Assembly: GCA_028826165.1 (NCBI GenBank) | Contig: JAPDFW010000041.1 | Location: 1-56,540, forward strand | Length of the DNA: 56,540 nt | Source: Anaeramoeba ignava | Lineage: Eukaryota; Metamonada; Anaeramoebidae | Direction of reading: 5' to 3' | Shown: positions 24,708 through 36,113 of the stretch, one piece after another | Layout: every line of letters begins with the position of its first letter | Position numbering within the stretch: the stretch's first letter is position 1 | Notes under the pieces: generated by a model | Databases searched by the model: none | Seen by the model: the letters and a program-made list of their open reading frames with translations, nothing else | What the model was told of the DNA's origin: nothing | Translations under genes and position numbers: made by a program

Positions 24708-27700
24708 CTATAAAAAAGAATTATCAGAAGTTTCATAAAGAAACGGTGTTCCATATTCTGCTATTCTTATAGATAAAATACGAATTTGTTTTGAAGAAAT
24801 TTGTTGATGAGTTTTTGCTCTAATTTGTTGAAGAATATTTTTTTCAAGAAGTTTTTCATTTTGATCAAGAGCAATAATTTGTTTTTTAGAAACAAACTGT
24901 CTATTTTGAGAATCGTTATTGACAAAGAAGCACAAACATTTCCACAAGAAAATGCCGTAATCACCGACTATTCGAGGTGTTTGGAGAGAATAATTGAGAT
25001 CATTTTGAGTTAGACTATTTGAGAAAGAATCATCAATTTCAATTGAAAGCGCCAGTTTCTTTTTGGAAAACACTATTGAATCTCTTTTTTTTTGCCGAAT
25101 ATTGATTGCTTTGGATGAATCGGATGAATTTTTTTCGGTTGAAAGATCGGATTGATTTTCGACTTGATTTTGTTCAGAATTATTTCCGTTGTTTGTATTT
25201 TCATTACTATTCTGTATATTTTTGATATTTTTGATATTTTTGATATTTTTAATAATTTCGTCTTCATAATCAGTTTCTGTGTCTGTTTCTGTATCAGATA
25301 TAGACTCTGTTTCTGATGTTTCCAAAAGAGAGTTATTTGCAGATAACTTGAATTTCTCGTTCAAAATATTTTTAGTGTTTTCGTAAGAGTTTTCTTTTGA
25401 TGATAAAGTTCGTATTTTGGAAAAAAGTTTTTCGTCTCGATCGTGATTTTCTTGCCATTGAAAAAGAAAAGAACGCACAGACTCGTGGATTGTTTTTGAT
25501 AGTGTCTTTACCCATGAAGTGGTGAAGCTTTCCTGATCGGAAACAAAAATAAACGCGCCGTCAGGGATAATCAGTCTGAATCCGTAAGAATGAGATTGCA
25601 GATGCGGGACAATCTCCTCAGGCATTTCGTCCAGAAAAATATGCATAATTGGAACTACATTCTGCACATTCATTATTGAATTTTTTGATTTGTCGCAAAT
25701 AATAAGAAAATCATTGAAGAGAAATAGATATTTTGGATGCAGATCAAGCTTCACAGTATGTTTTGCTGCATTTTCGTTGGCTTTGTTTGCGTGATTTCTT
25801 ACAGATGGCTTCATTTTCATTGATACTGAGCGCATTTTTCGCACTCTTCCTGTGTAAACTTGTATTTGCTTTTTCACGTTTTTTTGCTTTTCCAAGTTTT
25901 TGAGCCGTTCGGTAAAATTTGGTGAAATCATGATTTTGTTTTGTAATTTGTGGTTTTGTTGGGGTGTTCTTGGCGAAATTGGTGCGTTTTGTTTTCCAAG
26001 AGATTGTATTGTGTGGATTCCTGAAACATGAGATACAAAATTACTGTTTGGTACAGGCAGGGATGTTGTTGATTTGGGTGTTTCCGCTTGGGTTTTCTCG
26101 TTTGTGTTCAGATTCTCTTTGAAAAAGATTGTGCGGTTCTTAGGCGGAGTGGATTTTAATGATTTTATTCTGGACATTCTTTTCTTGCTAGTTAATATGC
26201 TGGAATTTATGTTATTGGGATCTGTGTTGGGCAAATCGGGATTAATGTTATTTTCATTTTCATTTTCATTTTGATTTTCATTTTCATTTTCATTTTGATT
26301 TTGATTTTGATTTTCATTTTGATTTTGATTTTGATTTTCATTTTCATTTTGATTTATATTTGAATTTTGATTTGAATTCTCGTTGTCATCAGGAGTTATC
26401 ATTTGGGGTGCGTTTGTATTTTTGGGAGTTAATGGTGAAAGCCAACGAGGCATTGGAGTGGAAGAAACAAGAGTTGTACTTTGGGGATCTGTGTGGAGAA
26501 TTGATGATATTGATGAAGGATCAATAGAATAGAGCAATCCTTCAAGAATAAACTTGCGTGTTGGATCTGCAGAAAGATCCATTTTAAGACCAGAAACGGC
26601 GGCTTGTATACGTTCAAAAACAGCATAGTCTTCCTTCATGCGTTTGGATTTATTAATCAAAGTGCCCATGTTTCTGAAGGCGGAAAGAGCATTTTGAAGA
26701 CCTGAATAATCGGGATGGGATTTAGGAGTTGGTTTGATAAAAGCCTCAAGAAGAAGAGGATATTGCCCGACTCGCTGAACGGGTTTTATGAGAATGCCTG
26801 CAAGATCCAAACGTCCGCATCGCGGATCATTTTCAAGAGATTTGAGTATTTCTGCAGCCGATGGGACATGTGTGAGACGCGCAAGAGATTCGCGTGCAAG
26901 TTCGAAATTGGCGTTGTATTTCACATAGCATCGCAGATGAGGCATGAAGGAAAGCATTGGTTCGCTGAGCCGTTTTTGCGAAGACCATTTCTTCATTAGA
27001 TCCTCAATTTCGGAAAGAAAATGCGAGTTTCCTTCAAGAATTTCCTCGATGTTTCCAAAAACTGCATCAACATCCTGCTTGTTTATTGTGGGACTTGAAC
27101 GGAGCGGAAGGAGAACAAAGCTGATTGCGAGTTGAAGACTGCTGACATAATTGCGTTCTGTATCGACAATTTCACGGAATGCGGATGTGCGTTTGAATTC
27201 CTGAGAAAGTATTTGAGCGCATGAAGAATTTGCCTGTTTGGCGAGAATATGAGGCCGTTTCATTTCATCGCGATATTCAATAAGCTCCACACCTTGTGCA
27301 AGGAGCTGTGTGCAGATCTCAGGATCGTCTTGCTGCGCGACTAACTGGATTGGGGTCAACTGCATATCGTTGAGGATGTTTGTGTATTTTGTGTGTTTTA
27401 GAATAAGTTTCGTGACATCCGCATTATGAGTGAGTATTGCTAAATGCAGGGCAGTATTTCCATCCTCGTCGCGCATCTCGCTTGTATATCCAGCAGCAGA
27501 AAGTGCGTCTTGGATCATTGCAAGATCGCATTTCTGTATTCCTTTTTTGAGCGGGGAAACCGCGCCTTTGCGATATAAAAACTTCGCAACAGAAATGTGT
27601 TTGTTTTGCATTGCGAGATCAAGTGCAGTTTTCCCGTCGCGATCAGGAATTTCCAATTGCGCCCGGGCATCCACAAGTGTGGAAACGCATTTTTCGTGGC

Positions 27701-30700
27701 CAAACATGCTTGCTAAATGAAGAGCAGTTTTCCCAGCGGAGTTTTTCCTTTCGACATCAACACCTCTCGCAACCAAGAAGTTAAGTGCGATATCTTGACC
27801 ACTTTCCGCATCAAGATGAAGCACTGTATTTCCTTCTTTGTCCGTTAATTCCAAATTTCCTCCCGTTTTTTCGATCCAAGCAAGAAATTTGAATTTTTCA
27901 TATATTGAGGAATAATGGATTGCATAACGACCTTTGCTGTCTATTCTTTGGTCGAGATCTTTTCCTCTTTCCGCGACCAATTTGATGCAGCTCAGCATCT
28001 TGTTATTTGCCACGCAAAGATGCAACGGCGGCATCCCATCTGTTGTTGGTGTAAGTGGGATTCCTTTTGAAAGTAACAATTCAAGAATTTCGGCTTGTTC
28101 TTCCTTTATTGCGTAATGAAGTGCGTTGTCGCCGTTGGGATCTGTGAGAGAAAGGTCTGCGCGTTGTTCCACAATAATGCGCGCGATTTGGTCGTTATGA
28201 GCAAGGATGCTCATCATCAAAGGAGTCCTGTTTTGTTCATCTCGTGCATTGATATCTGCACGTTTTTTCCATTTCTTGCTGAATAATATTTCTACTAAAT
28301 TTTTATGTTCTTTGCGAATGCATATATGGATTACTGCTTCCTTGTTTGGTGTGTATATGTTAGGATCCGCTCCCCGTTCGAGAAGCGCTGCAAAACTTAT
28401 CTCGTTTCCTTTTTCTGCTGCAAGGTGCAAAGGCACCAATCCTTCATTATTCTCTTTGTTTTCGTTGATTTTTTTCTTTTTGAGAACAATTTGTGTTAAA
28501 AGTCCCATTTCATATAAAATTGAATAATGAAGTGCGTTGTTTCCGTTTGTGTCTGTTGCTTGGGTTTTTGCTTTTTTGCTTATTAAATATTGTGCTATTT
28601 CTTTTTGTTTTTCTCTTATTCGCTGAAGAAGTGGTGTAAGTTGTTCTTTGTTTGTTGATTCGATATTTGCTCCTGATTGAAGAAGGAGTTGAACTATTTC
28701 GAGTTTTCCTTGTTTGATTGCGATATGAATAGCTTTATTACCGTATACATCAACAGCTTTTTTTTTAAAAATTCAATTCAATTCAAAATTTAATTTAATT
28801 TAATTTAATTCAAAATTTATTTAAAATTTAATTCAATTTAATTCAATTCAATTTAATTTAATTTAATTTAATTTAATTTAATTTAATTCAATTTAATTCA
28901 ATTCAAAAATTCAATTCAATTCAAAATTTAATTTAATTTAATTTAATTTAATTTAATTTAATTTAATTTAATTTAAAAATTTAATTTAATTCAATTCAAA
29001 ATTTAATTTAATTTAATTTAATTTAAAATTTAATTTAATTTAATTTAATTTAATTTAATTTAATTTAATTTAATTCAAAATTTACATTCTAAATCAACTT
29101 TTTTCTTAATAAACTTCTTTAATTTATTAACATTTCCTGATTCAACTAATTCATGAAATCGACTTTTTGCACCATGTTTAAGTAATAATTCACAGATTTC
29201 CATATTATTATTTTGTTGAGCTAACAACAAAGGAGTAGCACCATTACTATCTGAAGAATTAGGCAAAGCACCAGCTTTAAGAAGAAGATTAACAATTTCT
29301 TTGTGGCCACTTTCTGCGGCATAATGAAGTGGAGAACGATTATCTTTTGATAAACATAAAACAGCAGATTTGTTCTCAAGAATCTGCTCAATTATATTCC
29401 TTGTTCCATATTTTGCTGATAAATGAACTGGGAGCATTCCTTCAGAATTATATGGAATTTTTTGTGATGATAATGTTATTAATTGATGATACGCTTCAAG
29501 TGTTCCTGCTTTTGCTGATATGTGTAATGCAAGATTGCCTTGTTTGTCTGTTATTTCATTCAGTCCTTTATCTTGTGATAATAAATAAAATATTGATTTT
29601 GATGAATTTGCTTGTGCTGCCCAATGGAGCGCAGTCCTAAAAAATTCAAATTTAATTATAAATTTTGTTTTAAATTTTGTTATAAATTTTGTTATAAATT
29701 TAATTATAAATTTAGTTATAAATTTTGTTATAAATTTAGTTATAAATTTTGTTATAAATTTAGTTATAAATTTTGTTTTAAATTTAATTATAAATTTAAT
29801 TATAGATTTAATTATAAATTTTGTTTTAAATTTAGTTTTAAATTTAATTATAAATTTAATTATAAATTGTTTTAGATTGTTTTAAATTGTTTTAGATTGC
29901 TTTAGATTGTTTTAAATTTAATTTTAAATTTTGTTATAAATTTAATTATAAATTTAATTATAAATTTTGTTTTAAATTTAGTTTTAAATTTTATTTTAAA
30001 TTTAATTATAAATTTTGTTTTAAATTTTGTTATAAATTTTATTATAAATTGTTTTAGATTGTTTTAAATTGTTTTAAATTGTTTTAAATTTAATTATAAA
30101 TTGTTTTAGATTGCTTTAGATTGTTTTAGATTGTTTTAGATTGTTTTAGATTGTTTTAGATTGTTTTAAATTTTGCTTTAGATTTTGTTTTAAATTTAAT
30201 TATAAATTTAGTTATAAATTTAATTATAAATTTTGTTTTAAATTTTATTATAAATTTTGTTTTAAATTTTGTTTTAAATTTTGTTATAAATTTTGTTTTA
30301 AATTTAGTTTTAAATTTTGTTTTAAATTTAATTATAAATTTAGTTATAAATTTAATTATAAATTTTGTTTTAAATTTAATTATAAATTTTGTTTTAAACT
30401 TTGTTTTAAATTTAGTTTTAAATTTAATTATAAATTTAATTATAAATTTAGTTATAAATTTAATTATAAATTTTGTTTTAAATTTAATTATAAATTTTAT
30501 TATAAATTTAATTATAAATTTAATTATAAATTTTGTTTTAAATTTAATTATAAATTTTGTTTTAAATTTAATTATAAATTTTGTTATAAATTTTGTTATA
30601 AATTTAATTATAAATTTTGTTTTAAATTTTGTTATAAATTTTGTTTTAAATTTTGCTTTAGATTTTGTTTTAAATTTTGTTATAAATTTTGTTTTAAATT

Positions 30701-31381
30701 TAATTATAAATTTTGTTTTAGATTGTTTTAGATTGTTTTAGATTGTTTTAAATTGTTTTAGATTGTTTTAAATTTTGCTTTAAATTTAATTATAAATTTT
30801 ATTTTAAATTGTTTTAGATTGTTTTAAATTTAATTTTAGATTGTTTTAGATTGTTTTAGATTGTTTTAGATTGTTTTAGATTGTTTTAGATTGTTTTAGA
30901 TTGTTTTAGATTGTTTTAGATTGTTTTAGATTGTTTTAAATTGTTTTAAATTGTTTTAAATTTAATTATAAATTGTTTTAGATTGCTTTAAATTGTTTTA
31001 GATTGTTTTAGATTGCTTTAAATTGTTTTAAATTTTGCTTTAGATTTGAATTTACCATCCTTGATAATCAACAATCCTTGTGCCTGCTTGTTTACTTAAT
31101 AAAAATCTCACAAATCTATGATTATTTCTTTGACAAGCAAATTGAAGAGGAGTTAAAGCAGATTTATCAATTAAATTTATATCAATATGAAAATCAACTA
31201 AAAGTTTTCCAAGTTCATAATTATCATTCTCAATTGATAAATGAAGAGCTGATTGCCCTTTTTCATTAAGTTCATTGATTTCAACAGTTGCATTTGGATC
31301 ATTTAATATTGATGCTATTTTTGTTTTATCTCCTGTACTACATGAATTTAAAAAGCTATTTGTTCTAGATCTTTTTTTCAT
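24708..31381 (-). CDS. Ankyrin-repeat RhoGEF (DH-PH) protein
   Basis: Three exons: 31381-31056, 29636-29086 and 28756-24708, joined in frame (DYQGW|TALHWAAQ and KKVDLES|VDVYGNKAIH), give 1641 residues. The first 780 or so residues are ankyrin repeats (TPLHLAAEKG-like). A DH domain (about 805-1005) starts AFREIVDTERNYVSSLQ and carries the signature LIKPVQRVGQYPLLLEAF. A PH domain begins FILEGLLYSID at about 1035. It is interrupted by some 250 residues of Asn/Gln/Ser-rich insert, then resumes HPKYLFLFNDFLIICDK to about 1395. DH-PH modules activate Rho-family GTPases by GDP release; the ankyrin array probably targets it to a partner or membrane. Exon 3 is far richer in G and C than exons 1-2. 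Both introns are satellites. Which GTPase it acts on cannot be told. Confidence 0.88.
28757..29085 (-). repeat. Intron 2 of the ankyrin-RhoGEF gene: AATTT pentamer satellite
   Basis: The 329 bp between donor GTAAATTTTG (29085) and acceptor AAAAAAAAAG (28758-28757) consist almost wholly of the pentamer AATTT/AATTC on the plus strand, with AAAATTC interruptions. Removing it joins two ankyrin half-units in frame. Confidence 0.85.
29637..31055 (-). repeat. Intron 1 of the ankyrin-RhoGEF gene: mixed 10- to 12-bp satellites
   Basis: The 1419-bp intron (donor GTAAATTCAA at 31055, acceptor TTTTTTAG ending 29637) contains interleaved arrays. One has a unit close to AAATTTAATTAT / AAATTTTGTTAT; the other is the decamer ATTGTTTTAG, prominent at 30040-30180, 30720-30780 and 30835-31035. 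Splicing gives DYQGWTALHWAAQ, a perfect ankyrin junction, so despite its size this is an intron and not intergenic. Confidence 0.85.
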
Positions 31382-31439
31382 TTCAAAAAAAATACAAAAG
31401 GAAAAAAAATTTTTTATAAATTTGTTTTGTTTTGTTTTG

Positions 31440-31470
<31 letters not shown>

Positions 31471-31786
31471 TGGGGTTTTTTTTTAAAAAAAAGAAAGATT
31501 GAAAATTGAAAATTGAAAAATGAAAATTTTAAAAATTTTGGATTAAAAAAATAAAAATGAAAAAAATAAAAATGAAAAAAAAAAAAATTTTATTTTATTT
31601 AATTTTCTTTTCATTTTTAAACTTAAATTTTAAAAAGTTAAATAAAGATTATTCCCTGATTTGACCCCTAAAAAAAAATTTTCCAACTCTGATTTTTCAT
31701 TATTTTTTAATTTTTTTCATTTTTTTTAATTTTTTTTTCATTTTTTTTTCATTTGCAAATATAAATAAATAAATATAAATATCAAA
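31382..31786. promoter_or_regulatory. Divergent intergenic region with a TTTTG pentamer tract
   Basis: This 405-bp gap separates the ankyrin-RhoGEF (leftward) and the first MATE gene (rightward), so it must hold both promoters. Visible features are a TTTTG array at about 31421-31467, long T and A runs, a GGGG/CCCC block, and TTTTTCATT-type motifs facing both genes. No coding sequence is seen. Confidence 0.5.
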
Positions 31787-33841
31787 ATGCAAAGTTCATC
31801 AGAAACTGATTCAGAAAAAACATATTTAATCCAAAAAAAACAACCAATGATTAATAAATATAAGGAAATTAAAGCTTTACTTTCTTTAACATTTCCTTTA
31901 ATTCTTGAAAATTTAGCTGTTGTACTTTTTCAAGTTGTAAATTTAATTTCTTTGGGACATCTTGGAGAAGAAGAATTAGCAGGATGTTCTTTAGGTTCAA
32001 TTTTATGGGCAATCTCTATTATGTTTCCACTTGGTTTTGTTCATGCTCTTGATGCTTTTATTTCTCAAGCTCATGGCGCAAAAAATGAAAGACTTGTTGG
32101 TGTTTATGTTTATCAATCTTATTTTATAATGATAATTCTCGCTATTCCTATTGCTTTTCTTTGGTATTTTTCTGGTTCTGTTATGACTGCTTTGAAACAA
32201 GATCATGTTGTTGCTAATTATGCAAGAAAATATCTCATTTGGCAAATTCCTGCTTTGATTCCCTATTTGTTTTTATCAGTTATTCAAGAATGTTTTCAAA
32301 ATTTACAAATTGTTATTGCTCCTTTAGTAATCAATCTTATTGGATTTGGGATTAGTGTTTTTTTGAATTTTGGATTTGTTTATGGTGTTTTCCATTTACC
32401 TAAACTTGGATTTATTGGATCACCAATAGCAACTTCCATATCTGAATTTATTATGTTTGTTTTGATGTATATCTATTTAAAAGTTAAGAAAATTGATAAA
32501 GAATGGAAACTTGAAAAATCAGTATTTAATCCACTTAATTTAATTCCTTTTGTAAAAGTTGGATTGCCAATAGTTTTCACATTGTTAGTAGAAGATCTAA
32601 TATATGAATTAACATTATTTCTTGCAGGAGCAATGGGAACAATTCAAATGGGTGTTCATACAGTTTTAGTTAATATTGATTATCTTTTATATTCCATTGC
32701 TCTTGGATTTTCAGTAGGAGTATCAACAAGAATAGGATATTTTTTAGGATCTGGAGATCCAATATCAGCAATATTAAGCGCAAGATGTAGTTATTTTATT
32801 GGATTTATAATTGGATCAATTAATTTTTTAATAGAAATTTTACTAAGAAAACATCTTGGATATATTTTCAGTTCATCAAAAACAATTATTAATCAAGTTT
32901 CACAAATTGCTTATTATAGTGCTCCAAATGCATTTATATATGCCAATTATATGACATTTGAAGGAATTATGAGAGGAATAGGATCTAATGTTCCAGGATT
33001 TTTATTTACATTTTTTGGATTTTTAGTAATTTCATCAGCACTTTCTTTTGTATTCTTTTTTGAAACAAATCTTGAAGTAAAAGGATTATGGATCGCAATT
33101 ATTATTGGAATATCATGTTCAGCTATTGCAGTTATTTTCTTTTTTTTAAGAAGAATTAATTGGAAAAAACAATCAGATATTGCAGTATTAAGAGCAACAC
33201 ATGAATGGTCATCAAGAAGTGAATCTGAAAGTGATGAAGATGAAAAAAAGAAAAAGAAAAAGAAAAAGAAAACAAAAAAGAAAACAAAAATGCAAACAAA
33301 AAAGAAAGATCGATATAAAAAGAAAGATAAACATAAAGGAACTTTTCTTTCAGAATCAGAATCTAAATCAGAATCAGAATCAAAATCAAAATCAGAATCA
33401 GAATCAAAATCAAAATCAAAATCAATTTCAATTTCAACCTCAAAATCAATCTCAACCTCATCAACATCCTCATCTACTTCAGAATTTCCAAGTGAATTAT
33501 CTGATACTGGAAATGATATTGAAAATGATATTGAAAATGAAAATGAAAATGAAAATGAAAATCAAAACGAAAATCAAAATCAAAATCAAAATCAAAATCA
33601 AAATCAAAATCAAAATCAAAACCAAAATCAAAATATAAATCAAAACCAAAATCAAAATATAAATCAAAATGAAAATGATATTGAAAATCAAAATCAAAAA
33701 ATTCAACAAATAATTTCTGAAAATGATTTTGAAAATGATAATCAAAATAATAATATTATTAATATTGATATTGAAAATGTAAATGAAAAAAGTGATAATT
33801 CAATTGATTTAAATTCAGATTCTTCAGATTCATTTGTATAA
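31787..33841 (+). CDS. MATE-family efflux transporter, copy 1 of 3
   Basis: An intronless gene of 684 residues starting MQSSSETDSEKTYLIQKKQP. Residues about 28-455 form the 12-helix MATE core: LTFPLILENLAVVLF opens repeat 1, HLGEEELAG and FISQAHGAKN are the family loops (QAHGAKN corresponds to the usual QA.GA.N), and LKVGLPIVFT-like sequence (here FVKVGLPIVFTLL) opens repeat 2. MATE proteins export organic cations or drugs with H+ or Na+ antiport at plasma or vacuolar membranes. The cytosolic tail (about 465-684) has a Lys-rich stretch unique to this copy, Ser/Glu runs, then NQ repeats, and ends SDSSDSFV. Copies 2 and 3 follow within 210-235 bp, on the same strand. Substrate unknown. Confidence 0.93.
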   Translation: MQSSSETDSEKTYLIQKKQPMINKYKEIKALLSLTFPLILENLAVVLFQVVNLISLGHLGEEELAGCSLGSILWAISIMFPLGFVHALDAFISQAHGAKNERLVGVYVYQSYFIMIILAIPIAFLWYFSGSVMTALKQDHVVANYARKYLIWQIPALIPYLFLSVIQECFQNLQIVIAPLVINLIGFGISVFLNFGFVYGVFHLPKLGFIGSPIATSISEFIMFVLMYIYLKVKKIDKEWKLEKSVFNPLNLIPFVKVGLPIVFTLLVEDLIYELTLFLAGAMGTIQMGVHTVLVNIDYLLYSIALGFSVGVSTRIGYFLGSGDPISAILSARCSYFIGFIIGSINFLIEILLRKHLGYIFSSSKTIINQVSQIAYYSAPNAFIYANYMTFEGIMRGIGSNVPGFLFTFFGFLVISSALSFVFFFETNLEVKGLWIAIIIGISCSAIAVIFFFLRRINWKKQSDIAVLRATHEWSSRSESESDEDEKKKKKKKKKTKKKTKMQTKKKDRYKKKDKHKGTFLSESESKSESESKSKSESESKSKSKSISISTSKSISTSSTSSSTSEFPSELSDTGNDIENDIENENENENENQNENQNQNQNQNQNQNQNQNQNQNINQNQNQNINQNENDIENQNQKIQQIISENDFENDNQNNNIINIDIENVNEKSDNSIDLNSDSSDSFV

Positions 33842-34048
33842 AAAAAAATATAAACAAAACAAAGAAAGAAAGAAAGAAAGAAAACTTTCTTTTTTTGTGT
33901 TTATTAAATTTTTTTAGATTGAAAATTTTAATTTAAAAATTCATGAAAACTAAAATCAAAATATAAAAAAATTTATTTTTTTTTTCATTTTTTTCATTTT
34001 TTTTAATTGCAAATTTAAATAAAAATAAAAATAAAAAAAAATATCAAA

Positions 34049-35881
34049 ATGCAAAGTTCATCAGAAACTGATTCAGAAAAAACATATTTAATCCAAAAAA
34101 AACAACCAATGGTTAATAAATATAAGGAAATTAGAGCTTTACTTTCTTTAACATTTCCTTTAATTCTTGAAAATTTAGCTGTTGTACTTTTCCAATCAGT
34201 AAATTTAGTTTCTTTGGGACATCTTGGAGAAGAAGAATTAGCAGGATGTTCTTTAGGTTCAATTTTATGGGCAATTTCTACTATGTTTCCACTTGGTTTT
34301 GTTCATGCTCTTGATGCTTTTATTTCTCAAGCTCATGGCGCAAAAAATGAAAGACTTGTTGGTGTTTATGTTTATCAATCTTATTTTATAATGATAATTC
34401 TCGCTATTCCTATTGCTTTTCTTTGGTATTTTTCTGGTTCTGTTATGACTGCTTTGAAACAAGATCATGTTGTTGCTAATTATGCAAGAAAATATCTCAT
34501 TTGGCAAATGCCTGGTTTAGTTCCTTTTTTGTTTTTATCAGTTATTCAAGAATGTTTTCAAAATTTACAAATTGTTATTGCTCCTTTAGTAATCAATCTT
34601 ATTGGATTTGGAGTTAATATTTTTTTGAATTTTGGATTTGTTTATGGTGTTTTCCATTTACCTAAACTTGGATTTATTGGATCACCAATAGCAACTTCTA
34701 TTTCTGAATTTATTATGTTTGTTTTGATGTATATCTATTTAAAAGTCAAGAAAATTGATAAAGAATGGAAACTTGAAAAATCAGTATTTAATCCACTTAA
34801 TTTAGGACCATTTTTAAAAGTTGGATTACCAATAGTTTTCACAATGTTAATTGAAGAATTAATATATGAATTAACATTATTTCTTGCAGGAGCAATGGGA
34901 ACAATTCAAATGGGTGTTCATACAGTTTTAGTTAATATTGATTATCTTTTATATTCCATAGGACTTGGATTTTCAGTAGGAGTATCAACAAGAATAGGAT
35001 ATTTTTTAGGATCTGGAGATCCAATATCAGCAAGATTAAGTACAAGATGTAGTTATTTTATTGGATTTATAATTGGAGCAATTAATAGTTCTATTGTTAT
35101 TTCATTAAGAAAACATCTTGGATACATTTTCAGTTCATCAAAAACAATTATTAACCAAGTTTCACAACTTGCTTATTATAGTGCAGTTCATGCATTTATT
35201 GATGCTAATTATACTACATTTGAAGGAATTATGAGAGGAATAGGATCTAATGTTCCAGGATTTTTAATCACATTTTTTGGATTTTTAACAATTTCAACAA
35301 CACTTTCTTTTGTATTCTTTTTTGAAACCAATCTTGAAGTAAAAGGATTATGGATTTCAATTATTGTTGGAATATCAAGTTCAGCTATTGCAGTTATTTT
35401 CCTATTTTTAAGAAGAGTTAATTGGAAAAAACAATCAGATATTGCAGTATTAAGAGCAACACATGAATGGTCATCAAGTAGTGAATCTGAATCTGAATCT
35501 GAATCTGAAACTGAAACTGATGAATTTATTTCAAAATCATCAACTTCATCTTCAACATTTTCAAGTGAATCATCTGAGAATGAAGATGAAACTGAAAATC
35601 AAGATCAAGATCAAGATCAAGAACATCTTAAAGTTAGTAATCAATCAGAAACTTCATCTTTATCATCTTCAACATTTTCAAGTGAATCATCTGAAACTGA
35701 AGATGAAAATGAAGATGAAAATGAAAATCAAAATCAAAAAATTCAACAAATAATTTCTGAAAATGATTTTGAAAATGATAATCAAAATAATACTATTATT
35801 AATATTGATATTGAAAATGTAAATGAAAAAAGTGATAATTTAATTGATTTAAATTCAGATTCTTCAGATTCATTTGTATAA
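34049..35881 (+). CDS. MATE-family efflux transporter, copy 2 of 3
   Basis: A single-exon gene of 610 residues with the same start context (ATATCAAAATGCAAAG) and N-terminus as its neighbours. The MATE core spans about residues 28-455. Its first helix (ENLAVVLFQSVNLVSLGHLG) resembles copy 1, whereas repeat 2 (PFLKVGLPIVFTMLIEEL, INSSIVISLRKHL, SAVHAFIDANYTTFEG) is that of copy 3. The final 50 residues (IQQIISENDFENDNQNN onward, to SDSSDSFV) again match copy 1. The tail is short and acidic/Ser-rich, without the Lys-rich block. The pattern suggests gene conversion or unequal crossing-over in the cluster. Function as a cation/drug antiporter is by family; the substrate is unknown. Confidence 0.93.
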   Translation: MQSSSETDSEKTYLIQKKQPMVNKYKEIRALLSLTFPLILENLAVVLFQSVNLVSLGHLGEEELAGCSLGSILWAISTMFPLGFVHALDAFISQAHGAKNERLVGVYVYQSYFIMIILAIPIAFLWYFSGSVMTALKQDHVVANYARKYLIWQMPGLVPFLFLSVIQECFQNLQIVIAPLVINLIGFGVNIFLNFGFVYGVFHLPKLGFIGSPIATSISEFIMFVLMYIYLKVKKIDKEWKLEKSVFNPLNLGPFLKVGLPIVFTMLIEELIYELTLFLAGAMGTIQMGVHTVLVNIDYLLYSIGLGFSVGVSTRIGYFLGSGDPISARLSTRCSYFIGFIIGAINSSIVISLRKHLGYIFSSSKTIINQVSQLAYYSAVHAFIDANYTTFEGIMRGIGSNVPGFLITFFGFLTISTTLSFVFFFETNLEVKGLWISIIVGISSSAIAVIFLFLRRVNWKKQSDIAVLRATHEWSSSSESESESESETETDEFISKSSTSSSTFSSESSENEDETENQDQDQDQEHLKVSNQSETSSLSSSTFSSESSETEDENEDENENQNQKIQQIISENDFENDNQNNTIINIDIENVNEKSDNLIDLNSDSSDSFV

Positions 35882-36113
35882 AAAAAACATAAACAAAACA
35901 AAGAAAGAAAGAAAGAAAACTTTCTTTTTTGTGTGTTTATTAAATTTTTTTAGATTGAAAATTTTAATTTAAAAATTCAAAATAAACCAAAAAAAAAATT
36001 TATTTTTTTCATTTTTCTTCTTTTTTCTTTTCATTTTTTTCCTTTTCTTTTTTCCTAATTTTTTATCTTTAATTAAATTTAAAAAAAAAATAAAAATAAA
36101 AAAAAATATCAAA

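Noticed and set aside
26074-28527. Plus-strand frames of 60-106 codons
   Set aside because: Antisense to the RhoGEF exon, whose higher GC content leaves more open frames by chance.
29612-29875. Plus-strand frame rich in YKF repeats
   Set aside because: It lies in the satellite intron of the ankyrin-RhoGEF gene and consists of the repeat unit.
28757-31055. Intergenic spacers separating three small ankyrin genes
   Set aside because: Both gaps have GT-AG ends that join ankyrin repeats in frame, so they are introns of one gene.
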